NCBI GenBank assembly: GCA_029204225.1
Contig: CM055113.1
Coordinates: 27,536,592 to 27,600,591 of the forward strand
DNA from: Diphasiastrum complanatum
Lineage: Eukaryota > Streptophyta > Lycopodiopsida > Lycopodiales > Lycopodiaceae
Length of the DNA: 64,000 nucleotides
Direction of reading: 5' to 3'
The position numbers and the translations under genes were made by a program. Under the pieces are notes generated by a model. That model did no database searches. It had not been told where the DNA came from and saw only the letters and a list, made by a program, of their open reading frames with translations. How positions within the stretch are numbered: the stretch's first letter is position 1; each line of letters starts with the position of its first letter. This document shows, piece by piece, positions 48,722 to 60,387 of the stretch.

Positions 48722-50220
48722 ATTTGCGTAAAGACATTTTAGTTCTGGGGTTGAGTTACTCCCACATAAGGAATTGGAATGGAATCATGAATTTTTCAAA
48801 ATGCATGAATTTTTTCCTTTTCAATTAAAATTTTAGAATAGGTGAAATTTTAAAATCAATTATTTTTTGTTGTTACATTTGTAATTGACTATTGTCATTG
48901 TTGGGTACAGAAACCCAATTTGAGAGATTTCCCATTTCATATTCTAAGCTTTGAAAGACATTGACAGAGTAATGCCAAGCCAATAAATGAAAAGGAAAAT
49001 TGTAAGTGACAGGAACTACGCAAAATTGAAAAGCTAAATTCGTTTCTTGAAGTTAATCCTATGGTTGAGTATATGCAACAATTCAAATTGGTGCTAATTT
49101 TCACTTCATAAAATTATGAAAGATAATAACTTGTCTTGAATACAACTGATAATTGTTATAATATCTTGTTTCTCTTTGGACATGCCTAACATTTACTATA
49201 GGTCTATGAATCATTGTTCCTTAGCAAAAGCAAATTTTCGAGGGACCAAAATTTGTAAGGCGGGAAATGAAAGGGTACATCAAGGGTAGTAAGTGTGTTA
49301 TGGAATTATATTATGCGATTAGGATTTTTGAGAATCCCTAGGAACCGTTGCATAGTAACAGTTATGGAAAGATTCCATATATGGATTTTTAAAGAAGAAT
49401 TCATTTTCGGTTGAATTCTTGATGGATACCTTTTGCAACCATGAGTATGACCACAATTTTGGGTGTAAATTGTGACATGAGTGGAAATTCACAGGTGGAT
49501 CACATTCGACCTGTTAGTACTAGGAAGTGGTTTTTTCTTGGGTTGATACTCTTTGATTGGAGGGATGTGAAAAACTCATTACTAAAACCAGTACAAGTTG
49601 ATAGTGTGATGGTAAACCATGTTAAATCCTTCTTGTTATATCAAAAAGGCATTTATAGATTATGTATATCCATCTTGAAGGAGTGCAGGCATCCAAATAA
49701 ATGGATTATCTAGTCTTTGGTTGTAAAAAATATTTTCCTATAAGGATTATAGGAAAAAACTAGATTAATCTCTAGAAAAATCAGATCAAGGGGTTAAGGA
49801 TCTTCTTGAAGGGAGAACTAGTGGTATGAGACATCAATAATTTCCACGGAAAATTCTAGGACCATAAGCATCTGATTGGCAATAGTAGGCTTTGATGACG
49901 TCGATACAAAACTATTGGCCAAATATTATGGGGTATTGTGTGAAATTTTGAGGTGTAATCCAGATCCCAAATGGATATCTCACAATTTACAAAATCGGGA
50001 ACCCTTCAAGCTATTTCTCACTTTCTTAGACCATTATTTCTTACAAAATCTCCAGAATACTAAATCAGATTGATTTTATATGATTCCTTCCAGTATGGAG
50101 GTATTTTTCTGAAGGACTATTATCATCATGTGAATTAAAACTTGTACGAATAAGGCATGGAATTCAAGTGAACTCTAGGGTGGTTGAGTTTCAATTTGTT
50201 AAACCTAGGTTCTTTCTTTT
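48722..50220. other. No gene recognised
   Basis: AT-rich sequence. A plus-strand frame at 49441-49713 has no known motif. The copia RNase H frame does not visibly resume after the hairpin repeat, so the downstream half was probably lost. Confidence 0.4.
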
Positions 50221-50540
50221 GCATAGTCTAAGTTGCAAAACGTAGCATTCCAAAACGCAGCGTTTCGAAACTCCGGAACATTGTGAGAGAAAAACCTAGA
50301 AATTTTTTCTAAACAACCGCGAAGCCCCATTTCCAACGCACTTTGTTGGAGAGAAACAAATTTGTGGAGAGATGAATAGGAGCCCAAATGGGTAGTGTGA
50401 GCACTCTATGTGAAGGCTATGATGAGTCGAAGGTGAATGTAGTACATAGAAGAAGCCAACAATGTCTATGTGGAGATTTGCAAGCAAAAGAACTTCTAAG
50501 CTTTCTTTAACCGTTTTTTTCCTTGCTTTGTTTGGAAGCT
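50221..50540. repeat. Hairpin-ended repeat copy B, left half
   Basis: It contains AAACGC-A-GCGTTT at 50253-50265, more cgtttcgaaactcc words, and then about 120 bp homologous to copy A (gcgaagccccatttcca ... ccaaatgggtagtgtgagcactct). It ends where the gypsy element with TSD ATAGT begins. The right half is probably at 60388-60710. Confidence 0.65.
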
Positions 50541-50545
50541 ATAGT

Positions 50546-50991
50546 TTAGGGACCCAACTCCCTTGGGTCCCAACCCTAAACTTGAGACTGGACGATGACT
50601 GGGCCTGTAGACTTGACCGGTGACTCGTGCACCTGCATGGTTGCCACGTGTCATGATCTAGGTGTGCACATGGCTTGGAGTGTCTCTCCTTGGAGGTATA
50701 CAAGGGGAGGAGGACTCATTTGCCATCCATTTTGTCTACCTAGGAGGAGGTGGATGGAGAGCGTGTGCACGGCCAGGATGTATGCTAGCTTGGGGCAGGA
50801 GATGGCTGAGAGCCTAGACGGTGGTGTGGGACGCCGTCTAGGATGGAAGTCGAATCCCGCTTGATACGGTCACAGGCCAGGGCACGGTGGGTGGACCCAG
50901 ATTAGGTCCTACGGCGGGGTGGAACGTGAATCGTTCGGTCTCTTGTGGTTAACCGGCACCTGGAGGTTTGCAGTAACTAGAGAGTCTAACA
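50546..50991 (+). repeat. Gypsy 5' LTR with primer-binding site
   Basis: It is homologous along its length to 59938-60382 and ends ...gagtctaaca at 50991. Its initial TG is missing (starts TTAGGGACCC). It is preceded by ATAGT (50541-50545), the target-site duplicate matched at 60383-60387. The primer-binding site TGGTATCAGAGCCAC follows at 50994-51008. It carries GCCACGTGTCA at 50643-50653. Confidence 0.9.
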
Positions 50992-51008
50992 TATGGTATC
51001 AGAGCCAC

Positions 51009-52052
51009 TGCATGCTGAAAGCAGGTGCGTTGATCCATAGTAGTTTTCTTGTAAGTTTCGGAGCTTTTGACGGAATTCAAAACAGGCTTAAAATGCATTT
51101 TTTATGCACTTTTTAGTGTTTTCCTTCCGCTATTTGTTGTTGAATTTTGAAGTATTAAAGTTTTAAAAAAAACAACAATAATATATATATACATGCAAAA
51201 TGTGCTCATTTGAATGACGTTAAGACTCATGAGAAATACCTTGTAAAGGTCGACAATTCTGAGATAACGTTTCGTATATCTTCGGTGAAACACCCTTTCA
51301 ATGCATAGACCCCACGTATCCAGTGGGAATTCGCATATGTCGAATAACTGCCTTTATATTCGTAATCTCTTCCTTCGACAAAATACACGGTGCACAAGTT
51401 CATCTTGACTTGTCTCTTGTCCATCTTTAGTCCACAAGTGTCACAATTCAAGAAAATCTTTTAGTTCATCAAGGACTCGTGCATACAAACCTTCTAACTG
51501 ATTGAAGTGTCTCCATAGTGACTCTCCCACATTTTTGAAAATGTGCACGTGGCACTGTCCAGACCCGGATAGGTGGCAGGGGGCAGCGCTTGTGATTTCC
51601 GATCCCCATCTGGTAGTTAGTTGGTAAAATCGTGACCCCCTCTGAGCAGGAAATGCAAATTCTGCCCGTACTCCCTCTATTTTCCAGCGATGAATAGTTC
51701 TGGAAAAAAAGATAAACCAAAAAGGGGGGGGGCTGAGGGCCACCTGGCAGATTGCTAGGAGATGGCCAGGGGGCTGAGGTGGATGCCTATGTGACAAGGC
51801 AAGGCCACATGGCAGGGGTGAATCAAGCATGGAGAGGGAGGCATACCTCTCCTATGCCAGTCTTTTTTGAGAAAAGAGGTGGAGGTGGTGGTGCATCCTT
51901 CTCCTTGCTCTCTCTTATTCCTTTTGGCAGCCATGTACAATACCATTTGGTTTGTGAAGAGAGCAAGATTAGCCTTGTATCTACCTTCCTTGAGTAGCTT
52001 TTAATTCTCTTCTATCATCTCTTTCTTAATTCACGTCTCTTCTTCTTGTAAA
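51009..52052. other. Gypsy leader sequence
   Basis: Untranslated stretch between primer-binding site and Gag ATG of the plus-strand gypsy element. Open frames here (for example 51441-51830 minus) have no motifs. A run of g lies at 51725. Confidence 0.6.
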
Positions 52053-52377
52053 ATGGATCCTAATCCTACCACACAGCCTATGTCCCCTGCTAAGGAGGTT
52101 ACTGTATCTACCTGTACCTTAGATCCTGATGCCTTGTTACTTGCAATTAACAATCTACAGCAACAGATTGTTGATATGCAAGCTAAGCACAGTCGGGATC
52201 AGTAAGAACTGAAGGAATTGACGCAGCTCAGGCAATTGGTGCATCAACCCTTGTTCACTCCTGAAGTTTTTGCTAAAGAAGGATAGAACCCCGGAGGCGG
52301 TCTTGCAATGGTTGGATCGATGGAATTCACACTTTTCCATGCAAAAGATCAATCTCGCCGTCATGTACATGTGTGGT
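52053..52377 (+). pseudogene. Gypsy Gag N-terminal part
   Basis: ATG at 52053 opens MDPNPTTQPMSPAKEV, then a coiled-coil-like LLLAINNLQQQIVDMQAK and a stop near 52203. A frame continues with TPEAVLQWLDRWNSHFSMQ and NLAVMYMCG, where it is cut by the nested element at 52377. It resumes at 57826 with NWKDFCKAFKADF. By comparison with the copy at 9.2-9.6 kb, only about 20 codons are lost at the break. Confidence 0.8.
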
Positions 52378-52735
52378 TGTAATAGATCCTAACACCACAG
52401 TAGGGCAAACACTAACTGATCCACCCAACCTTGCCTACTCCCTGATATAGAGTAAGCCCCTCCTAGCCCAGTGTGAGGACTGGTAGCATGCGACTACCAA
52501 GTGTCGGCCACGTGTCACTGATGTGGCCGACTGCACGTCGGGACCCAACTAGGGGCCCTGTCCTGCTGACAGGGTCCCTAGACTGTGTTAGGCCCGCCAT
52601 GGCTATGGACCGTGCTGGGGCACACTACTCACACTGTCTTGCCCTGTTGGTCGTGTACTCTGAACACGACCCTGACTGTGGTATCTGACTTATCTGTGTT
52701 CTCTAGGGTTCGGCACTGGTCACGAGCTCATAACA
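52378..52735 (-). repeat. 3' LTR of nested minus-strand gypsy element
   Basis: On the minus strand it begins TGTTATGAGCTCG at 52735, right after the polypurine tract CTTAAGGGGGAGGGAG, and ends ...GGATCTATTACA at 52378. This 358-bp LTR has proper TG...CA ends. It carries GCCACGTGTCA (plus strand) at 52507-52517. No matching 5' LTR exists at the other end of the element. Confidence 0.8.
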
Positions 52736-53257
52736 CTCCCTCCCCCTTAAGAACCGTCTTGGTCCTCTAAGACAAAGTCTGGAAAAATCTTGCGAAGGAC
52801 GCTGCTGGTGAAATAGACAAGCAAGCAACCTAAAATCGTGAATCTGATGTTTGCATGTTGAGGACTAAAGTTTGTCAATGATAAACTGATCCTCCTATGC
52901 AACTTGCAACTTGTTTGAACATAGAATGGAAATTGTAGTTTGAGAAATCCTCTATGTGCATTCAGAAAATAATCTATGGTAGTTCAGAGAATAACCAACT
53001 CCTGCTTTATGTGAAAATCCTTACTCCCTATGAGGAAGCAATTAGGATTTGATCAGCTTCTGACAAGCCTTTATGTCAAAAATCATTAGATAATTTCTAG
53101 TTGCATGTACGTAAGCTTCATTGAGATGAAATTGCTTGAAGAAATTTACAGTATCACAGGCTTAAGGCTTCTGAGATGCTTCCTCGAAGAAGAAGCATAA
53201 GCCTGGGAACTATTGGAAGATATTTCCCACTTAAGGATTTCATAGTCCTGACTGAAG

Positions 53258-54566
53258 TCATGTCCCTGTCACCTGCAAGCCCACATGATTCTCAACAGGC
53301 TGATCATTCCACTTGACCAGATATTCTCGGTATAGAGTATGACGAGTCTGCGTCTCTCTACTATCAAGAATCTCCTCTGGTTCATGTGGAGGTTGCTGAG
53401 GATCCAATGGGAGAACTAGAACACTATCCCCTACCAGATTTTCTGATTTGGTTAAGGCTTTGACTGGAAAAACCTTACTACTGTGTGGGAGTTCTAGTTC
53501 ATAGGTGACCTCGCCTAGTCTCCTACTGACGGTAAAGGGACGACAATACCTTGGAGACAACTTAGCACACACTCCTGATTTGAGGGTTTTAGAGTCAACT
53601 GGGACTCTCAAGTAGACTTTCTCACCAGCAGAAAAATGCGCATCCCATCTATGTGGATCTGCATAATGCCTGGCTCGATCCTGGGACTGCCTGATGCTAC
53701 GCTTAGCATGTTCTATCATTTGGTTTAGGCCCTCTAAAAAGTTTCTAGCTGCTTCAACTTTTTCTTGTTTAAACCCTACATTTGTGGGTGAGCGTGGCTA
53801 AAAACCATACATTAGCATAAATGGGCTGCATCCCGTAGCTGAATTTTTGGTACTGTTATAAGCAAACTCTAATATCGAGAGATACTCCTCCCAATTAGTC
53901 TGCTTCTTGCTGACGTATGCACGAAGCATATCCTCCAGCACCTGATTTACCCTCTCTGTTTGACCGTCCGTCTGTGGATGGTCGGTGGTACTCATATTAA
54001 GTTTAGTATGGAGATGATGGAATACTGCCCTCCAAAATTTTCCATTAAACTTACTGTCCCGGTCGCTGACTATGCTGGAAGGTAGACCGTACAATTTAAA
54101 TAGCCCGTCTACAAACAACCTCGCTAACTCTGGAGCTCTAACGGTTGTTTTGGTCGGAATAAAATGAGCCATTTTGGTTAGACGGTCAACTGTGACCCAT
54201 ATAGCATCATTACCCTTTTGGGTTTTTACGCAGGCCTACTATAAAATCCATGGAGATACTCTCCCATTTACCAGCTGGTATATCTAAGGGCTGCAACAAC
54301 CCTCCTGCCTTTGAACGCTCTGCTTTGTTTACTTGACATTTCTGGCAACTGGTTACATACTGTTGGACGTCCCCCCTACGAAGAAGCTCATAGGTCTTCT
54401 GTATGCCTAGGTGTCCCGCACTAGGATTGTTATGACATTCATATAGGACCTGCTGCCTATAATCCTCTGAATTGGGGACACATACTCTATCTCTATAGAG
54501 CAAGTACTCATCCTGAATGGAATACTGTTTCCATTTGAATCCTTGAGTCAACTGACCCTCAACCAC
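53258..54566 (-). pseudogene. Integrase and chromodomain of nested gypsy element
   Basis: In order: an HHCC zinc finger (ECHNNPSAGHLGIQ ... CQKCQVNKAERS, 54.45-54.3 kb), ESISMDFIVGL, then after a frame break the catalytic core (SIVSDRDSKFNGKFW and HPQTDGQTERVNQVLEDMLR, 54.07-53.93 kb). After another break follow the C-terminal DNA-binding part (VYLRVPVDSKTLKSG) and a chromodomain (EILDSRETQTRHTLYREYLV, 53.37 kb). Integrase inserts element DNA and the chromodomain targets it. Breaks lie at about 54210 and 53760. Confidence 0.85.
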
Positions 54567-54731
54567 TGGAGTTTGCTTGGGTAATACAGACTCAGAATCC
54601 TCAACGTCATCTGAAGACGTATACTCAGACTCATCATCATCCTCAACGGAAGCTGCCGTATTATTGGATGAACTGGCACCAGCCCCGGGAACTGGTTTTG
54701 GAGTCTGTAACTGTCTGCTCTGGACTGAGTT

Positions 54732-56774
54732 TCAGATAGTAGAGAAGAATGCATCATGCTGGCACTTCCCTCTCAAGGACTCGAGTAACTCATTACGAAT
54801 CTGAGTAAAACTCAGCTCGTTTATCATAGGCATTTTGCTAAGGGCATCTGCTACTGTATTGAATTTCCCCCGTCTATATTTGATAGACATATCAAACTCT
54901 TGCATCAACTCTACCCAACGAGCTTTCCGACCTCTAAGCTCAGGTTGATTGCAAAGGTATCTGAGACTTTCATGGTCAAAGACCTCAAAGTTGGCACCAT
55001 ACAAATAATACCTCCAAGTCTTAAGAGCATGGACTATAGAAAAGAGTTCCTTTTCATAGGCACTATACCTAGTCTGAGCTGGCTCGAGTTTTTTACTCTC
55101 GAACACAACTGGTCGTCCACCCTGAGTTAGTACAGCACCAACTGCAAAGTCGCTAGCATCTGTTTCGACCACAAATGGCTGATTGGGGTCGACGACTTTT
55201 AAAACTGGTGTTGTAGCTAAGGCTGTTTTGAGAGCATCAAAACTCTCCTGCTGTGCGGACTTCCAAATGAACTCATTTCCCTTCCCCTTAAGAAGATTTG
55301 TCATGGGAACTATCTGAGCATATTCCTTGACAAATCGTCTGTAGTATCCCGCCAAACCAAGAAAGATCTGAAGTTCCAAAATATTCTGAGGTCTCAGCCA
55401 ACTAAGTATGGCTTTAACCTTATTTGGGTCCATCTTAAACCCATCTGACGAGATAATGTGACCCAAATATGCTACTTCTTCAACAAAGAATTCACATTTG
55501 GATTGTTTAGCATAAAGCTTATGCTTTCTGAGCAGTCGAAACACCTTTCTGAGGTGTTTTAGATGCTCCTTCCTCGTTTTGCTATAGACGAGGATGTCAT
55601 CTAAAAATACGACTACAAACTTACCCAAGTATGGTCTGAGGACACTGTTCATCAAGGTCATAAAGGTAGCTGGAGCATTTGTGAGCCCAAATGGCATCAC
55701 CTTAAACTCATACTGACCGTGCCGAGTCCTAAAAGTTGTTTTCGAGACATCTTCCGACTTTATACGGACTTGATGATATCCCGATCTGAGGTCTATTTTA
55801 CTGAAAAACTTAGCCCCGTCGAGTTGGTCAAACAACTCGTCTGCCCGAGGCATAGGGTATTTATTCTTTATTGTGACTTTATTGAGGGCTCTGTAATCTA
55901 CGCAAAGACGCATAGACCCCTCTTTCTTTTTCAAAAAGAGGACTGGTGAGGCCCATGGTGAACTACTGGTCTGAATTTGGCCTTTCCCAAGATAATCTGT
56001 TAATTGCCTAGTTATTTCTTCATCCTCTGTTCGGCTGACCCGATACAGAGGTTTAGAAACGGGTGTTGTACCTGGTACTAGGTTTAATACATGATCTACC
56101 TCTCTGCTAGGTGGCAAACCATGTGACAAATCTTCAGGAAAAACATCTTTAAATTTAGACAATAAAGTTTCTAATTTATTGATTTTCTGTTGTATAGAAC
56201 TAGAAATAGAAACTTCAGGAATAAACTGAAAGTCACATAAGAATACCTGATGGTCGTCGTCTCCGATTAGTTGACAGAGCTCTGAACTGCAGACCATAGG
56301 ACTGTTGGGAACATCATGCTCCCCATGCAACTGGCTCTCTCGGCCTTTATGCTGAAAGCTGAGGGTGTTCTCCTGATAGTTTCTATGGAGGGAAGGTCCT
56401 AAACTGTAGAGCCAATCTCTCCCGAGGACAATGTCTGTGCGATCCAAGTGCATTATCTGAAAGTTTATTTCATCTTGGTACCCCTAAATACCAAGATTTA
56501 AGTTACTTACCATAGTTTCCCAGATTTTTTTATCTTCACCCTTAGCTAATGAAACTATGTACCTATGCTGACTAGGTACTTCTGGAAGTTTAAGCTTTTT
56601 AACCAGGGTGTAGTTGATGAAATTATGGGTTGCCCCATCATCAACCATAACTCTTACTGACTGGTTACCAACTTTCCCGTGCATACGTACTAGGTCATGT
56701 GGCCCAAAGCTGAAGGGTCTCGCTAGCATTGCAGAGGTCAGCTGGCAACATTGTTCATGATCTTCATGATACAC
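54732..56774 (-). pseudogene. Protease-RT-RNase H of nested gypsy element
   Basis: The protease motif VRVMVDDGATHNFINY is at about 56.65 kb. A single in-frame TAG at about 56484 interrupts it, and the same frame continues without a break for 573+ codons. RT contains [40 protein letters not shown] and the active site [11 protein letters not shown] (about 55.6 kb). RNase H contains [14 protein letters not shown] and [15 protein letters not shown] and ends VADALSKMP. The single stop is the only visible lesion in this part, so the copy is young or was recently active. Confidence 0.9.
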
Positions 56775-56809
56775 TTTGATCTCGGAAGCTGCCGAGTCAC
56801 TGGGGAAAC

Positions 56810-57815
56810 TTACAGTCTGAACAAGATGAACTTGTTATCTTTTTTAGTGAAAGGCCCCTTGGGACACTGTCTGACTGTGTGTCCCTTGCCCATACACACA
56901 AAGCACAAACGTTCTTGTTTGGCTTTCTCAAAATCTTCTCGTTTTAAGGGCTGTATGAGTGAAGGGCGTTTCTGAGAAGCTTCACCTTTAACTTTATCTT
57001 CTTTCTTTCTTTTTAAAAATTTCTTTTTAAATTGAAAGTCTTTCTGAGGAGGTTGCTCAGAAAGGGGCTGATGTCTCGCCCTCTTCCTACCCACTGAATC
57101 ATCATAAATTTGAGCATATCTGAGAGCTTGCTCAAGGGTAGTAGGCGAGTTTCTCAGGACCTCTACTTTATATTCATCTTTGAGGCCACGAACAAATCCC
57201 CTGATTTTCTGATAATCATCCATATTTTTAATCTTTAAAATTGCTTCTTGGTACTGCAAGATATATTGGATTAGGGACTTGTCCATTACTGTTCTTTCCC
57301 AGGCTTCCCAAGCTCTATCAAGTTCATTTTCTGGTAGGAATTCTCTTAGGAAAGCTTATTCAAAAGCTTTCCATGACCGGGGAGTCTGCCCAATCTCCTG
57401 GAGATTTAACCACCACTTATAGGCCATGGGCCCTAAGGAAAGACTGGCCTCAACTGCTTGCAAATGGTCAGGGGTCTGTTTAAGAGCATGAATGTTCTTC
57501 CATTTGCTGAGGAAGGTTTGTAGAATATCTGCATTTCTATCCTTCGCTTCCCCAATAAAAGTAGGAGGCTTTAAATCTTTAAAGACACTGGGGTGAGACC
57601 GCAAAGTCTCACCCGAAACTGAAGGAAGTGGAGAAGGGGACAACTGAGAAGTGGAGGGAAGGCTTCCTTTCGCCGAACTTAAAATCAAGCCTTTGAGTTC
57701 AGCGAACGAGTCATCCACACTGGACTTGAAATTGGCTAATGCCAACTTCAGTTCATCCACTTCTGTTACCAAGTGGAGAAACCGCTCCTTGGTAACCAGT
57801 TCTTCGGCGAACTGT
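56810..57815 (-). pseudogene. Gag of nested gypsy element
   Basis: The minus frame reads EQFAEELVTKERFLHLVTEV near 57.8 kb without an initiating ATG, then PPTFIGEAKDRNADILQTFL and LGPMAYKWWLNLQE. A break occurs at about 57356-57300. It resumes with FVRGLKDEYKVEVLR and a Lys-rich linker. A CX2CX4HX4C zinc knuckle CFVCMGKGHTVRQC lies at about 56.89 kb. The missing start fits the loss of the 5' end of the element. Confidence 0.85.
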
Positions 57816-57825
57816 TCCTAGGAAT

Positions 57826-58500
57826 TGGAAAGATTTTTGTAAGGCCTTTAAGGCGGACTTCCTTCCTATTCTTGATGATTTTGAATTCTACCGTCAATAT
57901 GCAACAATCCATATGGGAAACCGGCCCCTGGATCAGTATTTACAAAACTTTCAGGAAGTCTATTCTCGTTTTGCAACTAGAATAGATCCTTTGCTAGTAA
58001 AGTTGCATTTTATACTTGGGTCGCCAAGAGACTATCAGCTAGAGGCCATGAGGAACCAACCCCTTGCCCTCGAGAATGTTGTTCGCTTCACCAAAATATA
58101 TGATGATACTCGTATGATGGCTAAGCCTGAGACTGGTGTCTTGCCCGACGTAAAGGGTAAGAAGCCTTTCTTTCCAAAGAAATCGAAAGATAAGGCGAAA
58201 GATGGGTCTTTAGGTTCAGGTAAGTCGAAGAAAAGATCTACCTTGGACCTGGAAACCTTTACGAAAGTTAGAAGCGACAATCTGTGCTTTAATTGCATGG
58301 CACCAGGTCATGTCATGAAGGAATGTCCAAAGAAACGGAAAGCTAAAGGGGCATCTTTTAAGACGCCAGGTAACTCTAGCATATCTAGTGTAGATCTTTC
58401 CTTTGCTGGTGGTGGTAATTCTGTGTGTGAGCATTGTTCTTTTAACACGGCTGTTTTTGACTCGAAAAGGTATTATACATCAGGTGATGTTTATGTTTAA
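57826..58500 (+). pseudogene. Gypsy Gag C-terminal part with zinc knuckle
   Basis: Resumes the Gag of the outer element: NWKDFCKAFKADF, HMGNRPLDQYLQNFQEVYSR, a basic linker (KKPFFPKKSKDKAKDG) and the CX2CX4HX4C knuckle CFNCMAPGHVMKEC (about 58285). It ends at a stop at 58498. The frame 57913-58500 is fully open. No protease follows. Confidence 0.85.
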
Positions 58501-58654
58501 GCAGACATCCAATTTCCCAAACTCTTGCTAGTGTCATCCTTGGAACTGTATTGAAGTATTCTATTACTGGGGACTTAAAGGTTCTATGTGAGATAAAAGG
58601 CATTTCATGACAATTTATTGAATGTGTAATCAAGCAGGTAACTTCATTGCAAAA

Positions 58655-59910
58655 TTACAGACTATTTGTTGTTTCATGAGTTGCTTTTCCGGAATGGAAA
58701 GGTTTGTGTGCCAGAAAATGATGATATAAGGGCCCAAATCCTGCATGAATGTCATGACAGCCCGTGTGCAGGGCACCCTGGCTCACAAAGGACGCTTGAC
58801 TTAGTAAAAAGGAACTTTTACTGGCCAAAATTAAAAAGTCAAGTGGAGGCATATGTTCGCAAGTGTGCACAATGCCAAGTTAATAAAGCTGAAAGACTTA
58901 AGGCAGCTGGTTTACTAATGCCCTTGGAAATTCCTGAAAGGAAGTGGGAAAGCATTTCCATGAACTTTGTGGTTGGGCTACCTCAGACGGGGAAGCAAAA
59001 TGATGCCATTTGGGTAATAGTTGACAGGTTAACTAAATGGCACAGTTCATACCAACCAAGCAAACTGTCAAAGCTTTTGAACTTGCTCAACTTTTCGTTG
59101 AAAAGTTGTTCAGGTTGTTTGGTTTGCCAAATGACATTGTTAGTGATTGAGATCCAAAGTTCATTGGCAAATTCTGGCAAGCGGTCTTGAAAAATTAGAG
59201 ACCACTTTAAGTTTGGGGTGATCGGATCATCCTGAATCGGATGGCCGGACAGAGAGGACAAACCAATCTATGGATTATATGCTTTGAGCATATGTTTCCA
59301 GAAGATAGTCGGATTGGGAAAGGTACCTTCCAATGATTGAGTTTGCGTATAACAACGCAAAGCACTCAGCGACGTGTTTGTAGCTTTCCTGCATGATATG
59401 CAAGAAATGTTGATTGTTGCTCGCGAGAACGTAAAAACGGCTCAGGATAGAGCCCAGTTTTACGCTAATCAAAAGCGACAACCTAGAGTCTAAGGTATTA
59501 AAGACTGGAAAATGTCAACCTAGAGTCTAAGGTATTAAAGACTGGAAAATGTCCTAAGTTATCATCTCGCTATGTAGGGCCATTCCGTATAGTAAAGAAA
59601 CTCCATCGTTATGCCTATCAGCTGGACACCTCAAGGTGTTAAAGTTCATCCAATTTTTCACATTAGTCGTTTAAAGGAACGACTTGGTGGAAAGGATGAC
59701 TTGATACTTTAGGAGGACTTAGTTTGGCTAGAGGACCTGACATCCTTTGTACCTACGGAACCACGGGCCATTGTTGATGTACGTCAACATAAGCTCAAAA
59801 ACCGGAAGGTAACTGAGTACTTGGTTTGTTGGAAAGGAAGTTCTGAGGATGATGATACTTGGGAAAAGGAACATGACCTTAAACTGAGGTTCCCTGTTTT
59901 TCTTCCTTAG
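58655..59910 (+). pseudogene. Integrase and chromodomain of outer gypsy element
   Basis: Zinc finger ECHDSPCAGHPGSQ ... CAQCQVNKAERLKAAG (58745-58900), then ESISMNFVVGLPQTG and a frameshifted core (WVIVDRLTKW, about 59010) with degraded remainder. The C-terminal HPIFHISRLKERLGG is at about 59650. The chromodomain VTEYLVCWKGSSEDDDTWEK (about 59810) ends in a stop near 59908. Several frameshifts are visible, plus a 37-bp local duplication at 59484-59557 (agagtctaaggtattaaaga). It is more decayed than the nested element. Confidence 0.85.
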
Positions 59911-59937
59911 ATAAGGAATTTTTTAAGGAAGAGGGAA

Positions 59938-60382
59938 TGTTAGGGACCCAACTCCCTTGGGTCCCAACCCTGAACTTGAGACTGGACGATGACTGGGCCT
60001 GTAGACTTGACTGGTGACTCGTGAACCTGCATGGTTGCCACGTGTCATGATCTAGGTGTGCACATGGCTTGGAGTCTCTCTCCTTGGAGGTATACAAGGG
60101 GAGGAGGACTCATTTGCCATCCATTATGTCTACCTAGGAGGTGGATGGAGAGCGTGTGCACAGCCAGGATGTATACTAGCTTGGGGCAGGAGATGGCTGA
60201 GAGCCTGGGCGGTGGTATGGGACACCGTCTAGGATGGAAGTCGGATCCCGCTTGATACGGTCACAGGCCAAAGCACGGTGGGTGGACCCGGATTAAGTCC
60301 TACGGCAAGGTCGAACGTGAATCATTCGGTCTCTTGTGGTTAACCGGCACCTGGAGGTTTGCAGTAAGTAGCGAGTCTAACA
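59938..60382 (+). repeat. Gypsy 3' LTR
   Basis: Begins TGTTAGGGACCC directly after the polypurine tract and ends gagtctaaca at 60382, followed by the target duplicate ATAGT. It is very similar to 50546-50991, with scattered substitutions and a 3-bp indel. GCCACGTGTCA is at 60037-60047. Confidence 0.9.
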
Positions 60383-60387
60383 ATAGT

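Larger units (their letters stand above)
52378..57815 (-). mobile_element. Nested Ty3/gypsy chromovirus, lacking its 5' LTR
   Basis: In minus orientation: Gag, zinc knuckle, protease, RT, RNase H, integrase, chromodomain, polypurine tract, LTR. It is the best-preserved element of the window, with long open frames and few disruptions. Its 5' LTR, primer-binding site and the very start of Gag are missing; Gag sequence runs straight into the host element's Gag near 57815-57825. It is a different family from the surrounding element, as LTR and Gag differ. Confidence 0.85.
50546..60382 (+). mobile_element. Ty3/gypsy chromovirus with both LTRs, nested insertion inside
   Basis: Two homologous LTRs in direct orientation are flanked by the 5-bp duplication ATAGT. 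In between: primer-binding site, leader (51009-52052), Gag start (52053), a foreign minus-strand gypsy element (52378-57815), Gag continuation with zinc knuckle (57826-58500), integrase and chromodomain (58655-59910), polypurine tract (aaggaagaggga) and 3' LTR. Protease, RT and RNase H are deleted between 58500 and 58655. It is the same family as the fragment at 8850-10718. It cannot move on its own. Confidence 0.9.

Noticed and set aside
51441-51946. Minus-strand frames in the gypsy leader
   Set aside because: They lie between primer-binding site and Gag of a plus-strand element and show no domain.
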